From NCBI GenBank assembly GCA_002862465.1, contig PKDD01000043.1, forward strand, positions 1-39,885: a stretch of DNA of 39,885 bases, given 5' to 3'. The number at the start of each line of letters is the position of its first letter. Position 1 is the first letter of the stretch. The stretch is from Haliea sp. (lineage in GTDB: Bacteria > Pseudomonadota > Gammaproteobacteria > Pseudomonadales > Halieaceae). The notes beneath the pieces are model-generated. The model was not told the DNA's origin and did no database searches. It saw only the letters and a program-made list of their open reading frames with translations. A program made the translations under genes and the position numbers. Positions 9,198 to 17,530 of the stretch are shown piece by piece.

Positions 9198-9383
9198 CTA
9201 GTAGGCAACTCCGCAGCATTTTTTGTACTTGCGACCACTATCGCATGGGCAAGGTTCGTTTCGACCCACCTTTGGCAAAGAGCGGACAATCGTTTGCGGG
9301 GGAGGGCAGCATTCTGAGTCACTGCAGCAATCCTCACCGAAGTCATTAACCTCATTGACACTTGCTTTTCGATCTTTATTCAT
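9198..9383 (-). CDS. Small SEC-C zinc-binding protein
   Basis: This 61-aa protein ends in a complete SEC-C motif ([19 protein letters not shown], residues 40-58). C45, C47, C56 and C57 are the zinc ligands. This is the same motif that ends SecA and tails many small proteins. Residues 19-26 add four more cysteines (CC..CC), so a second metal site is possible. A good Shine-Dalgarno (TTAGGAAA) lies just upstream of the ATG at 9383. SEC-C units bind zinc and often contact SecB or ribosomes; a stand-alone SEC-C protein has no fixed role. Confidence 0.8.
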   Translation of the reverse strand: MNKDRKASVNEVNDFGEDCCSDSECCPPPQTIVRSLPKVGRNEPCPCDSGRKYKKCCGVAY

Positions 9384-9478
9384 CTGAATTTCCTAACTGA
9401 ATATTGTGCTCTGCGTAATTTCATAAAACGGATGCGCCCCTTTTTACAACAAACTCCATGCGTCTGTTAAGTTAACTT

Positions 9479-9847
9479 CTAGTCATCGTTGTTTAGTATC
9501 CATCCTCTACTGGCCTCCAACTCGCTGAATTGAAAGGTTCTGATTTCTGCGTTTATAAAGTGACCTGCGATATTCTCAGCAAGAGAACCTATTGGCCAGT
9601 CGGTTGCAAGCGCAATCCGAGATACCTTCTTGTGATACTCTTTAGCAAACTTTAAATGCGCAATTAGTGATGAGAAGGAGTCCCATCCTGGAAATGCCTG
9701 CACGTGGATTATAATGCCGCGTAGCTGACCATTACTGTCTATGTAGGGGTCAATTATTTTTGTCGCGGAAATAAAGTCATCTCTTGATAACTCGCCGCCA
9801 GGGTTAAGAACCGCAATACCATCGTCTCCTAGTTCAACTTTTAACAT
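9479..9847 (-). CDS. SpoIIAA-like (PF11964) protein
   Basis: The 122-aa protein fits the SpoIIAA-like family, a STAS-related fold. It opens with a strand and turn (IAVLNPGGELSRDDF), has a GIIIHVQAFPGWDSFSSLIAHLKF core and then VSRIALATDWPIGSLAENIAGHFI, and ends with F.FSELEASRGWI. Length is typical. A TGAGG ribosome site sits 7 nt before the ATG at 9847. Members are small cytoplasmic proteins without known catalysis, sometimes suggested to bind lipids or nucleotides. The gene is single, with a 96-bp gap to the SEC-C gene. Confidence 0.8.
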   Translation of the reverse strand: MLKVELGDDGIAVLNPGGELSRDDFISATKIIDPYIDSNGQLRGIIIHVQAFPGWDSFSSLIAHLKFAKEYHKKVSRIALATDWPIGSLAENIAGHFINAEIRTFQFSELEASRGWILNNDD

Positions 9848-9953
9848 CAGTGAACCTCAATACTTTTTTAATAGTAATTAACGTCAGTACCAAAGATTGA
9901 CAATAGACTAGTTGCGACTGTTGCGCCTTCTTGGGCGCCTCATCATGTTAGAC

Positions 9954-10805
9954 TTATTCAATCCAATATTCCCACTTGCAGGCATGGTCCTCAGCATTCA
10001 TATGCGGAGGAAGGCTAGCAGGACGACAACGGATATCCTCGTTAACCATTTCGCCTGATAGGCGCATTGCAATTACACAAATAACACAAGAGTTTTCCAG
10101 CCTCGGTTTGTCCGTATTGCGAAACCGGTCATGCGCTGGGCAGCGTTTGTGAGTAATAGTGCCACGATTGGCACTCTCTAAATCAAACTCTGCGTCAACA
10201 AGTCCAACCTCCCCGGGCGCAAATTGAAAGCCGCGAAATAGCGTTTCGATGTTACCCACTTGCTTTCCCGCCGTTATGAGGCCATAACGCAGGTCGTCCT
10301 CCGCACCACCGCGATCTACCCAAACTTCCTTCTCTAGTTTTAAGGCAGTTTCCGGCGTGCTTTCTCGATACAGCGTTTCAACCCAACGACTAGTTTGCAT
10401 TACATAAGTCAAAGTACACAAGTTCCAAAGCAACACCAAATCATTTTTAGATTCAATTGATACCATATTATCATCAGTCAATAAGGGAGGGAGGGTATTG
10501 CTGATCAGTGTGGCAAACGTCAAAAGCTGGGGTGCGTGCGGTATTATTTCCCATATAAAATTCAAATCATCTAGAAACACTTTATCCAAGTTTCCTTGGT
10601 GCAGGTTTAAAGTCGGATAAACTTGTGCTGTATATTGGTTAGCTTTGTGGCTATCAAAATTGTCGCAGATCGCATCTTGCCAAAGAGAATAGAAATGTTT
10701 GAACGCGTTTTTAGTCGTATTTATATTGTCATATAGATCACTGACCGAGAGTTGTTGGTAATCTACGGTTTTTCGGAATTTTTTGGTCGCGATAATCTCT
10801 GACAT
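9954..10805 (-). CDS. Cys/His-rich protein, possibly ATC-hydrolase/DUF6125-like
   Basis: The start is set at the ATG at 10805. The longer frame to 10943 has an unlikely, Arg/Ser-rich leader that overlaps a hairpin and a repeat. The 283-aa protein is mostly helical to about residue 190. A C-terminal segment then carries H219, C222, H225, C240, C243, C260 and C276 in a pattern THKRCPAH...CVIC...RC...CKW. A C-terminal Cys array after a helical domain recalls the L-2-amino-thiazoline-4-carboxylate hydrolase/DUF6125 group. That is a by-eye suggestion only. The residues could bind zinc or an iron-sulfur cluster. There is no signal peptide or membrane segment. Confidence 0.6.
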   Translation of the reverse strand: MSEIIATKKFRKTVDYQQLSVSDLYDNINTTKNAFKHFYSLWQDAICDNFDSHKANQYTAQVYPTLNLHQGNLDKVFLDDLNFIWEIIPHAPQLLTFATLISNTLPPLLTDDNMVSIESKNDLVLLWNLCTLTYVMQTSRWVETLYRESTPETALKLEKEVWVDRGGAEDDLRYGLITAGKQVGNIETLFRGFQFAPGEVGLVDAEFDLESANRGTITHKRCPAHDRFRNTDKPRLENSCVICVIAMRLSGEMVNEDIRCRPASLPPHMNAEDHACKWEYWIE

Positions 10806-10852
10806 CGTTAGATCTCGAATTAGGGTAACGCTTGACGCCTCAGGGCGGGATG

Positions 10853-10943
10853 TTATTTTGGCGTCGCATTGTGAGGCGGCGTGCCGCCTTGACCTGTTAG
10901 TGTGACTTAAATTCTGTGGGGGACTCTTATTTTGGCCTCGCAT
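10853..10943. repeat. 17-bp direct repeat pair flanking a GC hairpin
   Basis: TTATTTTGGCGTCGCAT (10853-10869) recurs as TTATTTTGGCCTCGCAT (10927-10943), one mismatch, 74 bp apart. Between them AGGCGGC (10874-10880) and GCCGCCT (10883-10889) form a tight hairpin with a 2-nt loop. It lies upstream of the Cys/His-rich gene, in its likely leader. Confidence 0.6.
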
Positions 10944-10988
10944 CCCATCCTTTCATACATCTGCGTGAAGACTAACGACTTTTTGCGA

Positions 10989-11391
10989 TTAAAACCAACC
11001 AAATTGCTTTGTTGCTCGAAGGCACAGGATAAAAGGTATCGTAAATAGTAGATCTATGGTTCCAATAAATAAAATTTCGATGCCATCTTGCCCAGTGAAA
11101 ACGCGGTCAGTAGAATAAGAAAGGCAAAAATTTTTCCTAAAATTCCTAAAGCCACAACGAACCTGAACTTCACATTATTTAGTCCAGTGACGGTGAGAAT
11201 AATGCCGGCAAGCGATGCGCTTGCCCAAAAAATATTTTGCCCTATGGCTGCCCCGTCGCCCTGAGTCTGAAGGTAGAGTACTTGGACGAATATATCAGTA
11301 AAAAGACGGCCCAGGCTGACACACAGAGATTCCATAGACCTGCGAATACAAGAATTTTAGTAAATTTCGGGTCTCTTGGTTTTTCCACCAC
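10989..11391 (-). pseudogene. Small integral membrane protein gene broken by two frameshifts
   Basis: Three consecutive minus-strand frames join into one sensible membrane protein. Frame 1 starts at a GTG at 11391 after an AAGGCAG ribosome site and reads VVEKPRDPKFTKILVFAGLW, then NLCVSAWAV. Adding one T to the TTTTT run (near 11305) moves to the frame that reads FTDIFVQVLYLQTQ, then IFWASASLAGIILTVTGL and LGILGKIFAFLILLTAFSLG. One more added base near the TAG at 11054 restores IDLLFTIPFILCLRATKQFG and a natural TAA at 10989. The FAGLWN..., LGKIF... and DLLFTIPF order matches a family of about 130-residue four-helix membrane proteins of unknown function. It is either a real pseudogene or carries sequencing indels. 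Confidence 0.65.
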
Positions 11392-11960
11392 TACCTGCCT
11401 TGCTGGGTATTACGCTACCGGTATACATGCAATTGGAAGCCCAAGGGTTTCGCTTCAGAGCGCGCGATATTAAATATTACCATGCTCTGTTGACAAGGTC
11501 TGTGGTGGCGCCACAGTGATGGCAGTCTCCACAATCAAGTCGCTGCGGGCAGGTAGCATGGGAGTCTTCTAGTTATGACCGGTTTTACTGCGCACTCTCA
11601 TCGTATGTGAAAATACCACCTTTTTTGCTCTTTAGCTGCATTAGGTAGCCGCGCTGCACTACAGTGCCGAGTCCCACAATTATCCGGTGCGCGTCACTAA
11701 GTCGGATTGTTGGATGATTAACACACGCGCACGAAAGTTCCTGTTATTCATTTTGCTTGCCGTAGTTTCTCTGGCGGCCCCCGTATTGCCTTTAGTGCTC
11801 GGTTCTGTCGGTCATAGCAGGCCATTGAGCTATCACCGGGGAGGCTCGTAACGGCAAACATTATTGTGGCTCGCAGGATTCGGATAGACGTCTCAGGCGA
11901 CGGTCAAGCCTTCCTAAAAGGTTTCATCTATGGTTCTGTGTTATTTGCTGGGGTGGTAAG
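11392..11960. promoter_or_regulatory. Divergent spacer upstream of the symporter operon
   Basis: This spacer lies between the broken membrane gene (minus) and the symporter operon (plus). A TTGACA (11490-11495) is followed by CTGTGGTGGCGCCACAG (11500-11516), whose centre GTGGCGCCAC is a perfect 10-bp palindrome and could be an operator. The rest holds one short frame at 11714-11851, listed separately, and nothing else I recognise. Confidence 0.4.
11714..11851 (+). CDS. Possible 45-aa single-pass membrane or signal peptide
   Basis: ATG to TAA encodes 45 aa. A basic start (MINTRARK) is followed by a strongly hydrophobic stretch (residues 9-30), which is the look of a signal peptide or membrane anchor, and a short polar tail. 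No good ribosome site precedes it. It may be a real small protein upstream of the symporter or the 5' stub of a lost secreted protein. Confidence 0.3.
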   Translation: MINTRARKFLLFILLAVVSLAAPVLPLVLGSVGHSRPLSYHRGGS

Positions 11961-13748
11961 ATGAGGTCCTTTTTGCTCCCGCGCGACCGCACTAATAATG
12001 GCACTCAACTTTTGAATTTCAGTGATATCGTCATAACCTTAACAAGCTGTGCGTTTTTCATGGCCGTTGTGGCTATTGTCTCCTATCAAAAAACGCGCGG
12101 CGAAGTGAGTACTAGAGATGGCTATTTTCTAGCCGGGCGAGGATTGAGCGCTGTGTTCATCGCCGGCTCTATGCTTTTAACCAATCTGTCAGCAGAGCAA
12201 CTGATTGGGCTCAATGGGTCTGCTTACGGCTTCAATCTCAGCAGTATGGGATGGGAAGTCACAGCGGCATTTGCGACGATATGCATGGCCTTTATTTTTT
12301 TGCCTCGCTATCTCTCCGGCGCATTTACGACGTTGCCGGGCTTTCTTGCTGATAGATTCGACGACAACGTTCGGCGCATGACGGTCATTCTATTCATGGT
12401 TGGCTATGGCTTGATTACTATTCCTAGCGTGCTTTACGCAGGCTCGATAGCCGTACTTCAACTATTCGATGTGCCCGGCTTATTTTCAATTCCATATAGT
12501 GTTGCGCTGCCGTTGACGATAGTGTGTATCGGATGCATCGGGGCTATGTATGCAATTTTTGGTGGTTTGAAAGCAGTAGCTGTGTCCGACACTCTAAATG
12601 GTGTGGGTTTGCTGATAGTTGGCATTACCGTACCGCTTTTGGGGTTATCTGCTTTGGGCGACGGCAACATTGGTGAGGGACTTTCGATTATCGCTAATAC
12701 AGAGACTCATAAGTTAAACGCGATTGGCAAAGAGACTGATCCAACGCCGTTTGGAACGTTGTTTACCGGCATGATACTTGCCAATTTATTCTATTGGTGT
12801 ACAAATCAATACGTCATTCAGCGAACACTAGGCGCAAAGAACTTGGCTGAAGGGCAAAAGGGAGTGTTGTTCTCAGGATTTTTTAAAGTGATGGTGCCCT
12901 TTTTTATGATGGTGCCGGGTGTGATTGCCTTCCACCTCTATGGCGACCAGCTCGCTTCGATCGATGTTGCTTATCCTCAACTTATCCGAGACGTGTTGCC
13001 GGTATATGCAACTGGATTCTTCCTGGCCGTTCTGCTGGGCGCTGTGTTCAGTTCTTTCAATTCACTACTGAATAGCGCGGCGACACTCTTCTGCTTAGAT
13101 GTCTATGCGCCGCTTAAAAAATCGGAAGTCACGGACGAGAAAATCATTAAGGTCGCCAAAATCACCAGCGTTCTCATCGCCTTATTTTCATTCGCAGTGG
13201 CACCACTGCTGCAATTTGCTCCAGAAGGCCTGTGGCAGATTATTCGGATCTTTACTGGGTTTTACAATATTCCGGTAATCGCGATAGTCATAGTAGGCTT
13301 GTTCACAAAACGAGTCCCTGCTCTGGGTCCAAAAATAGTGATCGTATTTCATATTATTGCTTACGGCCTTTGCCAATTCTTATTGGATGATGTGATCAGT
13401 ATCCATTTCTTACATCTCTATGCCATACTATTTTTCATAGAAGTAGGGATAATGTTAGCTGTTGGATACTTTTGTCCACGTCGATATGCGTGGAAATATC
13501 CTAAGAACAATGTGGTTGACCTTACGCCATGGAGATTGGGTATACCCTGTGCCACCACACTTATGTCACTTGTCGTCGCCGTTTACTTATTATTCTCACC
13601 GATCGGTCTAGTTGGCGGCTTAAGCGCTGCTTTTTGGCCGCTTATCCTGACGTTGACTGGGGTAAATATAGTAGTCTGGTACTGGCGACCCCAATATTAT
13701 AAAGGCGCATCTGAGTCGTCACAGCCGACCAGCGCCACTCGCGGCTGA
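11961..13748 (+). CDS. Sodium:solute symporter (SSS/SLC5 family)
   Basis: The 595-aa protein has about 13-14 membrane helices. It carries the SSS signature at the front: GYFLAGRGLSAVFIAGSMLL with TNLSAEQLIGLNGSAYGFNL, then FLPRYLSGAFTTLPGFLADRF. These correspond to the Na+ and substrate region of helices 1-3. Length is normal for sugar/polyol-type SSS members. The annotated ATG follows GGGGTGGTAAG; the first 18 residues are poorly hydrophobic, so a later start is possible. The next gene begins only about 10 bp downstream, so this is the head of a four-gene operon and probably imports its substrate. The resemblance is to sugar/inositol/sialate-type carriers, but the substrate cannot be read from sequence. 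Confidence 0.88.
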   Translation: MRSFLLPRDRTNNGTQLLNFSDIVITLTSCAFFMAVVAIVSYQKTRGEVSTRDGYFLAGRGLSAVFIAGSMLLTNLSAEQLIGLNGSAYGFNLSSMGWEVTAAFATICMAFIFLPRYLSGAFTTLPGFLADRFDDNVRRMTVILFMVGYGLITIPSVLYAGSIAVLQLFDVPGLFSIPYSVALPLTIVCIGCIGAMYAIFGGLKAVAVSDTLNGVGLLIVGITVPLLGLSALGDGNIGEGLSIIANTETHKLNAIGKETDPTPFGTLFTGMILANLFYWCTNQYVIQRTLGAKNLAEGQKGVLFSGFFKVMVPFFMMVPGVIAFHLYGDQLASIDVAYPQLIRDVLPVYATGFFLAVLLGAVFSSFNSLLNSAATLFCLDVYAPLKKSEVTDEKIIKVAKITSVLIALFSFAVAPLLQFAPEGLWQIIRIFTGFYNIPVIAIVIVGLFTKRVPALGPKIVIVFHIIAYGLCQFLLDDVISIHFLHLYAILFFIEVGIMLAVGYFCPRRYAWKYPKNNVVDLTPWRLGIPCATTLMSLVVAVYLLFSPIGLVGGLSAAFWPLILTLTGVNIVVWYWRPQYYKGASESSQPTSATRG

Positions 13749-13758
13749 AATTTTTACG

Positions 13759-15012
13759 ATGATAAGTAATGATAGAGTAACACCACATTTTTATGCTGAT
13801 AGGTCTGCAACTGCTGCACGGCGCGCACTTAGTGCCACTCCCCAGGCCACGCAACAGCCGCATAGGTTAGTAATTATTGGCACAGGCATGATCGGTCGAG
13901 AACACATGCGTGTCATCTCTTTGCTAGGCAGATGCTGTATTCACGGTATATACGACAAGCACGAGGCGAGCATGGATCAGGCTGAATCAGACTTGCGTGC
14001 TTACGTTTCATTTTCTATCGATGTGCCGCCGATGTCGCAACCTATGAAGTCTCCCAGACGCTACGCCGATCTTGCTGCAGTCTGTGATGATAAAGACGTC
14101 GACGCCTATATGGTTTGCACACCAAACTTCACTCATTTTGAAATATGTAAACGCTTAATTAAAACAGGCAAGCCGATTTTTATAGAGAAACCAATGGCGA
14201 CAACTCTGGCCGATGCTAAGGACACGATGGGTCTCATAGAAAATTATGGCAGCTTCGTACAAGTGGGAATGCAATATCGCTATAAGTCACAATATCGGGA
14301 TGCGTTCCATGAGGTGAAAGCTGCGCAGACCCTAGGTGCCGTAAAGACGATAAGCATCAGTGAGTATCGTCCTCCTTTTCTTGACAAGGTAGAGCAGTGG
14401 AATAAGTTCAATTGCAACTCTGGAGGTACATTAGTCGAAAAATGTTGCCATTATTTTGACCTCCTCAACTTGATGGCAGATTCTGAGCCGGCGCGTGTTT
14501 TTGCCTGTGGAGGTCAGGCAGTGAATTTTCTGGATTTTGAGTATCTGGGCAAGAAATCGGACATTGATGATCATGCTTTTGTGATCGTACAGTATGAAAA
14601 TGGTGTGAGAGCAAGTTTTACATTGAACATGTTTAGCCAAGAACTCTACGAAGAGTTAATCGTGAGCGGCAACCGCGGACGGATCAAAACAACGGAGTCA
14701 TCAAGTTTTCAGTCTGGCGCGTCATCGACCGCAAGCTTGATGGTAGAGACTAAAGGGCACCCAGCGTACACTCCTAGAGACGTAACCTACCCTGACGTTA
14801 TTGAACGAAGTGGACATCAGGGAGCCACTTTTTTTGAACACATTGCCTTTGCCGATCAGCTTGATGGCATACCCGTGGATAGCGCTACTCCGTTGCAGGG
14901 ACTGCGAGCCATGCTAGTCGCTTGCGCAGCCCAAGATTCTATTTGTAGCGGCATGCCGGTAGATATGGCTAACTATAAACGTGATCACGGCTTAGTAGCG
15001 TGGTTCGACTAG
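13759..15012 (+). CDS. Gfo/Idh/MocA-family NAD(P)-dependent oxidoreductase
   Basis: The 417-aa protein has a Rossmann glycine motif at 41-46 (IIGTGMIGREHM). The family EKP motif is at 143-145 (FIEKPMATTL), whose Lys is catalytic in relatives. VQVGMQYRYK and a C-terminal alpha/beta substrate domain with GGTLVEKCCHYFDLLN follow. The conserved His in the last motif fits the active site. Such enzymes oxidise or reduce sugar or inositol ring hydroxyls with NAD(P). About 35 residues precede the Rossmann strand, a bit longer than usual. It begins 10 bp after the symporter, so the two are surely co-transcribed. Confidence 0.9.
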   Translation: MISNDRVTPHFYADRSATAARRALSATPQATQQPHRLVIIGTGMIGREHMRVISLLGRCCIHGIYDKHEASMDQAESDLRAYVSFSIDVPPMSQPMKSPRRYADLAAVCDDKDVDAYMVCTPNFTHFEICKRLIKTGKPIFIEKPMATTLADAKDTMGLIENYGSFVQVGMQYRYKSQYRDAFHEVKAAQTLGAVKTISISEYRPPFLDKVEQWNKFNCNSGGTLVEKCCHYFDLLNLMADSEPARVFACGGQAVNFLDFEYLGKKSDIDDHAFVIVQYENGVRASFTLNMFSQELYEELIVSGNRGRIKTTESSSFQSGASSTASLMVETKGHPAYTPRDVTYPDVIERSGHQGATFFEHIAFADQLDGIPVDSATPLQGLRAMLVACAAQDSICSGMPVDMANYKRDHGLVAWFD

Positions 15013-15028
15013 CGGAGACAGACGTAAA

Positions 15029-16006
15029 ATGGGTCCAACGATAAAAGTAGGGAAGGGCGAGATGCCGGCTGTGGGGCTTGGTCTTTGGAAGATTGAACGG
15101 CAAGATGCGGCGCAGGCCGTTGTAGAGGCCATTGAGGTAGGCTATCGCCACTTAGACAGCGCGTGCGATTACGGCAACGAGCGACAGGTGGGCGACGGGA
15201 TTCGACAAGTAATCGACACAGGACTCTGTAAACGAGAAGAACTGTGGGTTACGTCGAAGTTGTGGAATACCTATCACCAGCCTGAACATGTCGAGGCAGC
15301 CTGTAGAAAAACTTTGTCTGATCTGCAGACGGACTATCTTGACCTCTATCTTATTCACTTTCCTATTGCACTTAAATATGTGGATTTTGACTGCCGGTAC
15401 CCCCCCGAGTGGATTTTTGATCCCGATGCTCCTAGCCCTAAGATGGAGGCCGAGGCCGTTGGCCTTCATGAGACATGGCATGGCATGGAGGGACTGGTAG
15501 AGCGTGGACTGGTTAAAAATATCGGTATCTGTAATTACACGAGTGCTCTTCTGCACGATCTGATGGCTTACGCAAAGATAAAACCCGCCCTGTTGCAGAT
15601 CGAGTCGCACCCCTATTTAACTCAGGAAGGACTGATCAGGGCAGCTCATAACCACGATGTACAAGTCACGGCGTTTTCTCCTTTAGGTGCCCTATCCTAC
15701 ATTGCGCCAGATGGCGTCAACGAGGCAGATTCCGTGTTGCTCGAACCGGCAGTGATCGCTGCGGCGAAAAGAGTTAACCGCACCGCAGCCCAGGTTGTAC
15801 TCCGCTGGGGCATACAGCGTGGCACCGCGATCATTCCAAAGACTACTCGTTTAGCGCGTTTACGAGAAAATTTAGATCTGTTTACCTTCGAATTAAAACC
15901 TAGTGAAATGGTGGCTATCTCAGCGCTAAATATCAATCGTCGCTTTAACGATCCAGGAATTTTTTGTGAAACAGCGTTCAATACCTTTTATCCGATCTAT
16001 GACTGA
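15029..16006 (+). CDS. Aldo/keto reductase, xylose-reductase-like
   Basis: The 325-aa TIM-barrel protein has the full catalytic tetrad: D43, Y48, K77 and H110 (DSACDYGNE, SKLWNTYH, LIHFP). The long insertion after the His (HFPIALKYVDFDCRYPPEW) is characteristic of xylose-reductase/AKR2-type enzymes. The NADP-binding IPKTTRLARLRENL near residue 270 is also present. It probably reduces an aldose or keto intermediate with NAD(P)H. It starts 17 bp after the Gfo/Idh/MocA gene. Its natural substrate is likely tied to the preceding dehydrogenase. Confidence 0.9.
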   Translation: MGPTIKVGKGEMPAVGLGLWKIERQDAAQAVVEAIEVGYRHLDSACDYGNERQVGDGIRQVIDTGLCKREELWVTSKLWNTYHQPEHVEAACRKTLSDLQTDYLDLYLIHFPIALKYVDFDCRYPPEWIFDPDAPSPKMEAEAVGLHETWHGMEGLVERGLVKNIGICNYTSALLHDLMAYAKIKPALLQIESHPYLTQEGLIRAAHNHDVQVTAFSPLGALSYIAPDGVNEADSVLLEPAVIAAAKRVNRTAAQVVLRWGIQRGTAIIPKTTRLARLRENLDLFTFELKPSEMVAISALNINRRFNDPGIFCETAFNTFYPIYD

Positions 16007-16051
16007 GTCATTTTCAGACGTGACCTGGCGACCCAAACCAGTGGGAATGTC

Positions 16052-17029
16052 ATGCTAATGATAGAAACGTATGAAACTGTTATCGAAAATCAGCAATTAT
16101 ACGAAGAGACATTTCCTCTTGTACTTGAGCCAAACGGTGACAGGTTGGGTTTTGACCAGGCGATTAGCTGGATAACGCATAACAAAGATAGGCTTCTTGC
16201 TCGCCTTTGCCGTCATGGCGCCGCATTGTTTCGGGGTTTTCCTGTAACGACAGAAACAGAGTTCGACGCGTTCGTTGGAGCGTTTAATTTGCAAAATTTC
16301 ACGTACAAAGAGTCGCTATCAAATGCCGTAAGGCAGGTTCGTACCGAGCGCGTATTTACGGCTAATGAGGCGCCACCCTCGGTTCCGATCTTCTTGCATC
16401 ATGAAATGGCACAGACGCCGATATATCCGCACAAACTATTTTTCTTCTGCGAACAGGCAGACATGATCGGGGGTGAAACGCCAATATGTCGATCCGACAT
16501 ATTGTTAGAGCGCTTACAAAAAGAGGCTCCACGCTTTGTTAAATCATGTGAAGAGAAGGGTCTGCGTTACTCGAATATAATGCCGGCTGAAAATGATGCG
16601 GCGTCTGGGCAAGGACGAAGCTGGCAAAGCACCCTTACTGCAGCCACTACCGAACAGGCGGAAGAAAAATTGGCAGGGTTAAACTATCAATGGCAATGGA
16701 TGAACGATGGCAGTTTGAAAGTCACCACGCCAGTCCTATCTTCGATAAGAAAACTGAGCGATGGTAAGCGAGTGTTTTTTAATCAGCTTATCGCGGCTCA
16801 CCTTGGTTGGAGAGATTCGCGTAATCAGGCAGAAAAATCCGTTTTTTTCGGTGATGGGTCCGAGTTCAATGTGGAAGATATGGATACCCTAATAAGAATT
16901 AGCGACGAGCTAACGTTCGATCTGCAGTGGCAGGCCGGTGACATTCTACTGGTAGATAACTTTTTAGTTATGCATGGCCGTCGATCCTATAGCGGTCAAC
17001 GGCGATTACTGGCGTCGTTAGTTGCCTAA
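16052..17029 (+). CDS. TauD/TfdA-family Fe(II)/2-oxoglutarate dioxygenase (SyrP-like)
   Basis: The 325-aa protein carries the iron-binding facial triad as HHE (H116, E118) and a distal His in LVMHGRRSY (H308), with RR further along for 2-oxoglutarate. RHGAALFRGFPV near residue 54 is the family entry motif. The pattern (GGETPICRS, ILLVDNFLVMHGR) is closer to SyrP/clavaminate-synthase-like hydroxylases than to taurine dioxygenase. It would hydroxylate or desaturate a small molecule. It follows the aldo-keto reductase gene by 45 bp, in the same direction, so it probably belongs to the same pathway. An ATG 6 nt downstream is also usable. Confidence 0.88.
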   Translation: MLMIETYETVIENQQLYEETFPLVLEPNGDRLGFDQAISWITHNKDRLLARLCRHGAALFRGFPVTTETEFDAFVGAFNLQNFTYKESLSNAVRQVRTERVFTANEAPPSVPIFLHHEMAQTPIYPHKLFFFCEQADMIGGETPICRSDILLERLQKEAPRFVKSCEEKGLRYSNIMPAENDAASGQGRSWQSTLTAATTEQAEEKLAGLNYQWQWMNDGSLKVTTPVLSSIRKLSDGKRVFFNQLIAAHLGWRDSRNQAEKSVFFGDGSEFNVEDMDTLIRISDELTFDLQWQAGDILLVDNFLVMHGRRSYSGQRRLLASLVA

Positions 17030-17165
17030 TACATCGCAATATTCCGACGGCAGAAATTTCTAGGGTATCTGCTTTGTCGCCTCCCCGAATGTGCTTCGCT
17101 AAGCAGCAGGCTTAAGTGTCACACTTAATCCACCCTTCTGATAAGAAAACGCAATAAGGAACACC

Positions 17166-17327
17166 ATGACCAAGCAGATTCAATTAATCTTAAGTAAGGA
17201 AACGAAGGGTACCTTTGTTTACGCCTCAGTTGATGACAATGCTGTCATCACCAGTCTGTACCTGCAAAAGTCGCAGATGCCTGTAGAGGCACCGAACAGA
17301 ATTGCCGTCTCCATAGCGTTTGAATAA
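17166..17327 (+). CDS. Small conserved-looking 53-aa protein
   Basis: A 53-aa frame begins with ATG at 17166 after a strong AAGGAA ribosome site. The peptide alternates charged and beta-prone residues (QIQLILSKETKGTFVY, DDNAVITSLYLQKS) and ends NRIAVSIAFE. It looks like a single small beta protein, with SKETKGT and SLYLQKS as its most characteristic segments. It has no signal peptide. I think it belongs to a widespread family of tiny hypothetical proteins of unknown function, but I cannot name it. A hairpin follows directly. Confidence 0.6.
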   Translation: MTKQIQLILSKETKGTFVYASVDDNAVITSLYLQKSQMPVEAPNRIAVSIAFE

Positions 17328-17328
17328 A

Positions 17329-17373
17329 GCACTGAGATAAAGACTTTCGTCCCAAGGGGTCGATACTCAGTGC
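17329..17373 (+). terminator. Stem-loop after the 53-aa gene
   Basis: GCACTGAG (17329-17336) pairs with CTCAGTGC (17366-17373), and the inner loop can fold further (GACTTTCGTC). It starts one base after the stop codon. It has no T-run, so it is only a candidate terminator or RNA-end structure. Confidence 0.35.
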
Positions 17374-17530
17374 CTCAGATTACTGTCGTGGTTGTGCAGA
17401 ATTATGCTGCTGAGTTTAGATATTAGTTTTCACAGCCATTTTGTCTGGTACACTGGCAAGGCAGGAAAATAAAAAGGGCCTTGAGCGACCAGTTCTCGGT
17501 TTTTCGAAATTATCCAATGGGGGGAATGCT

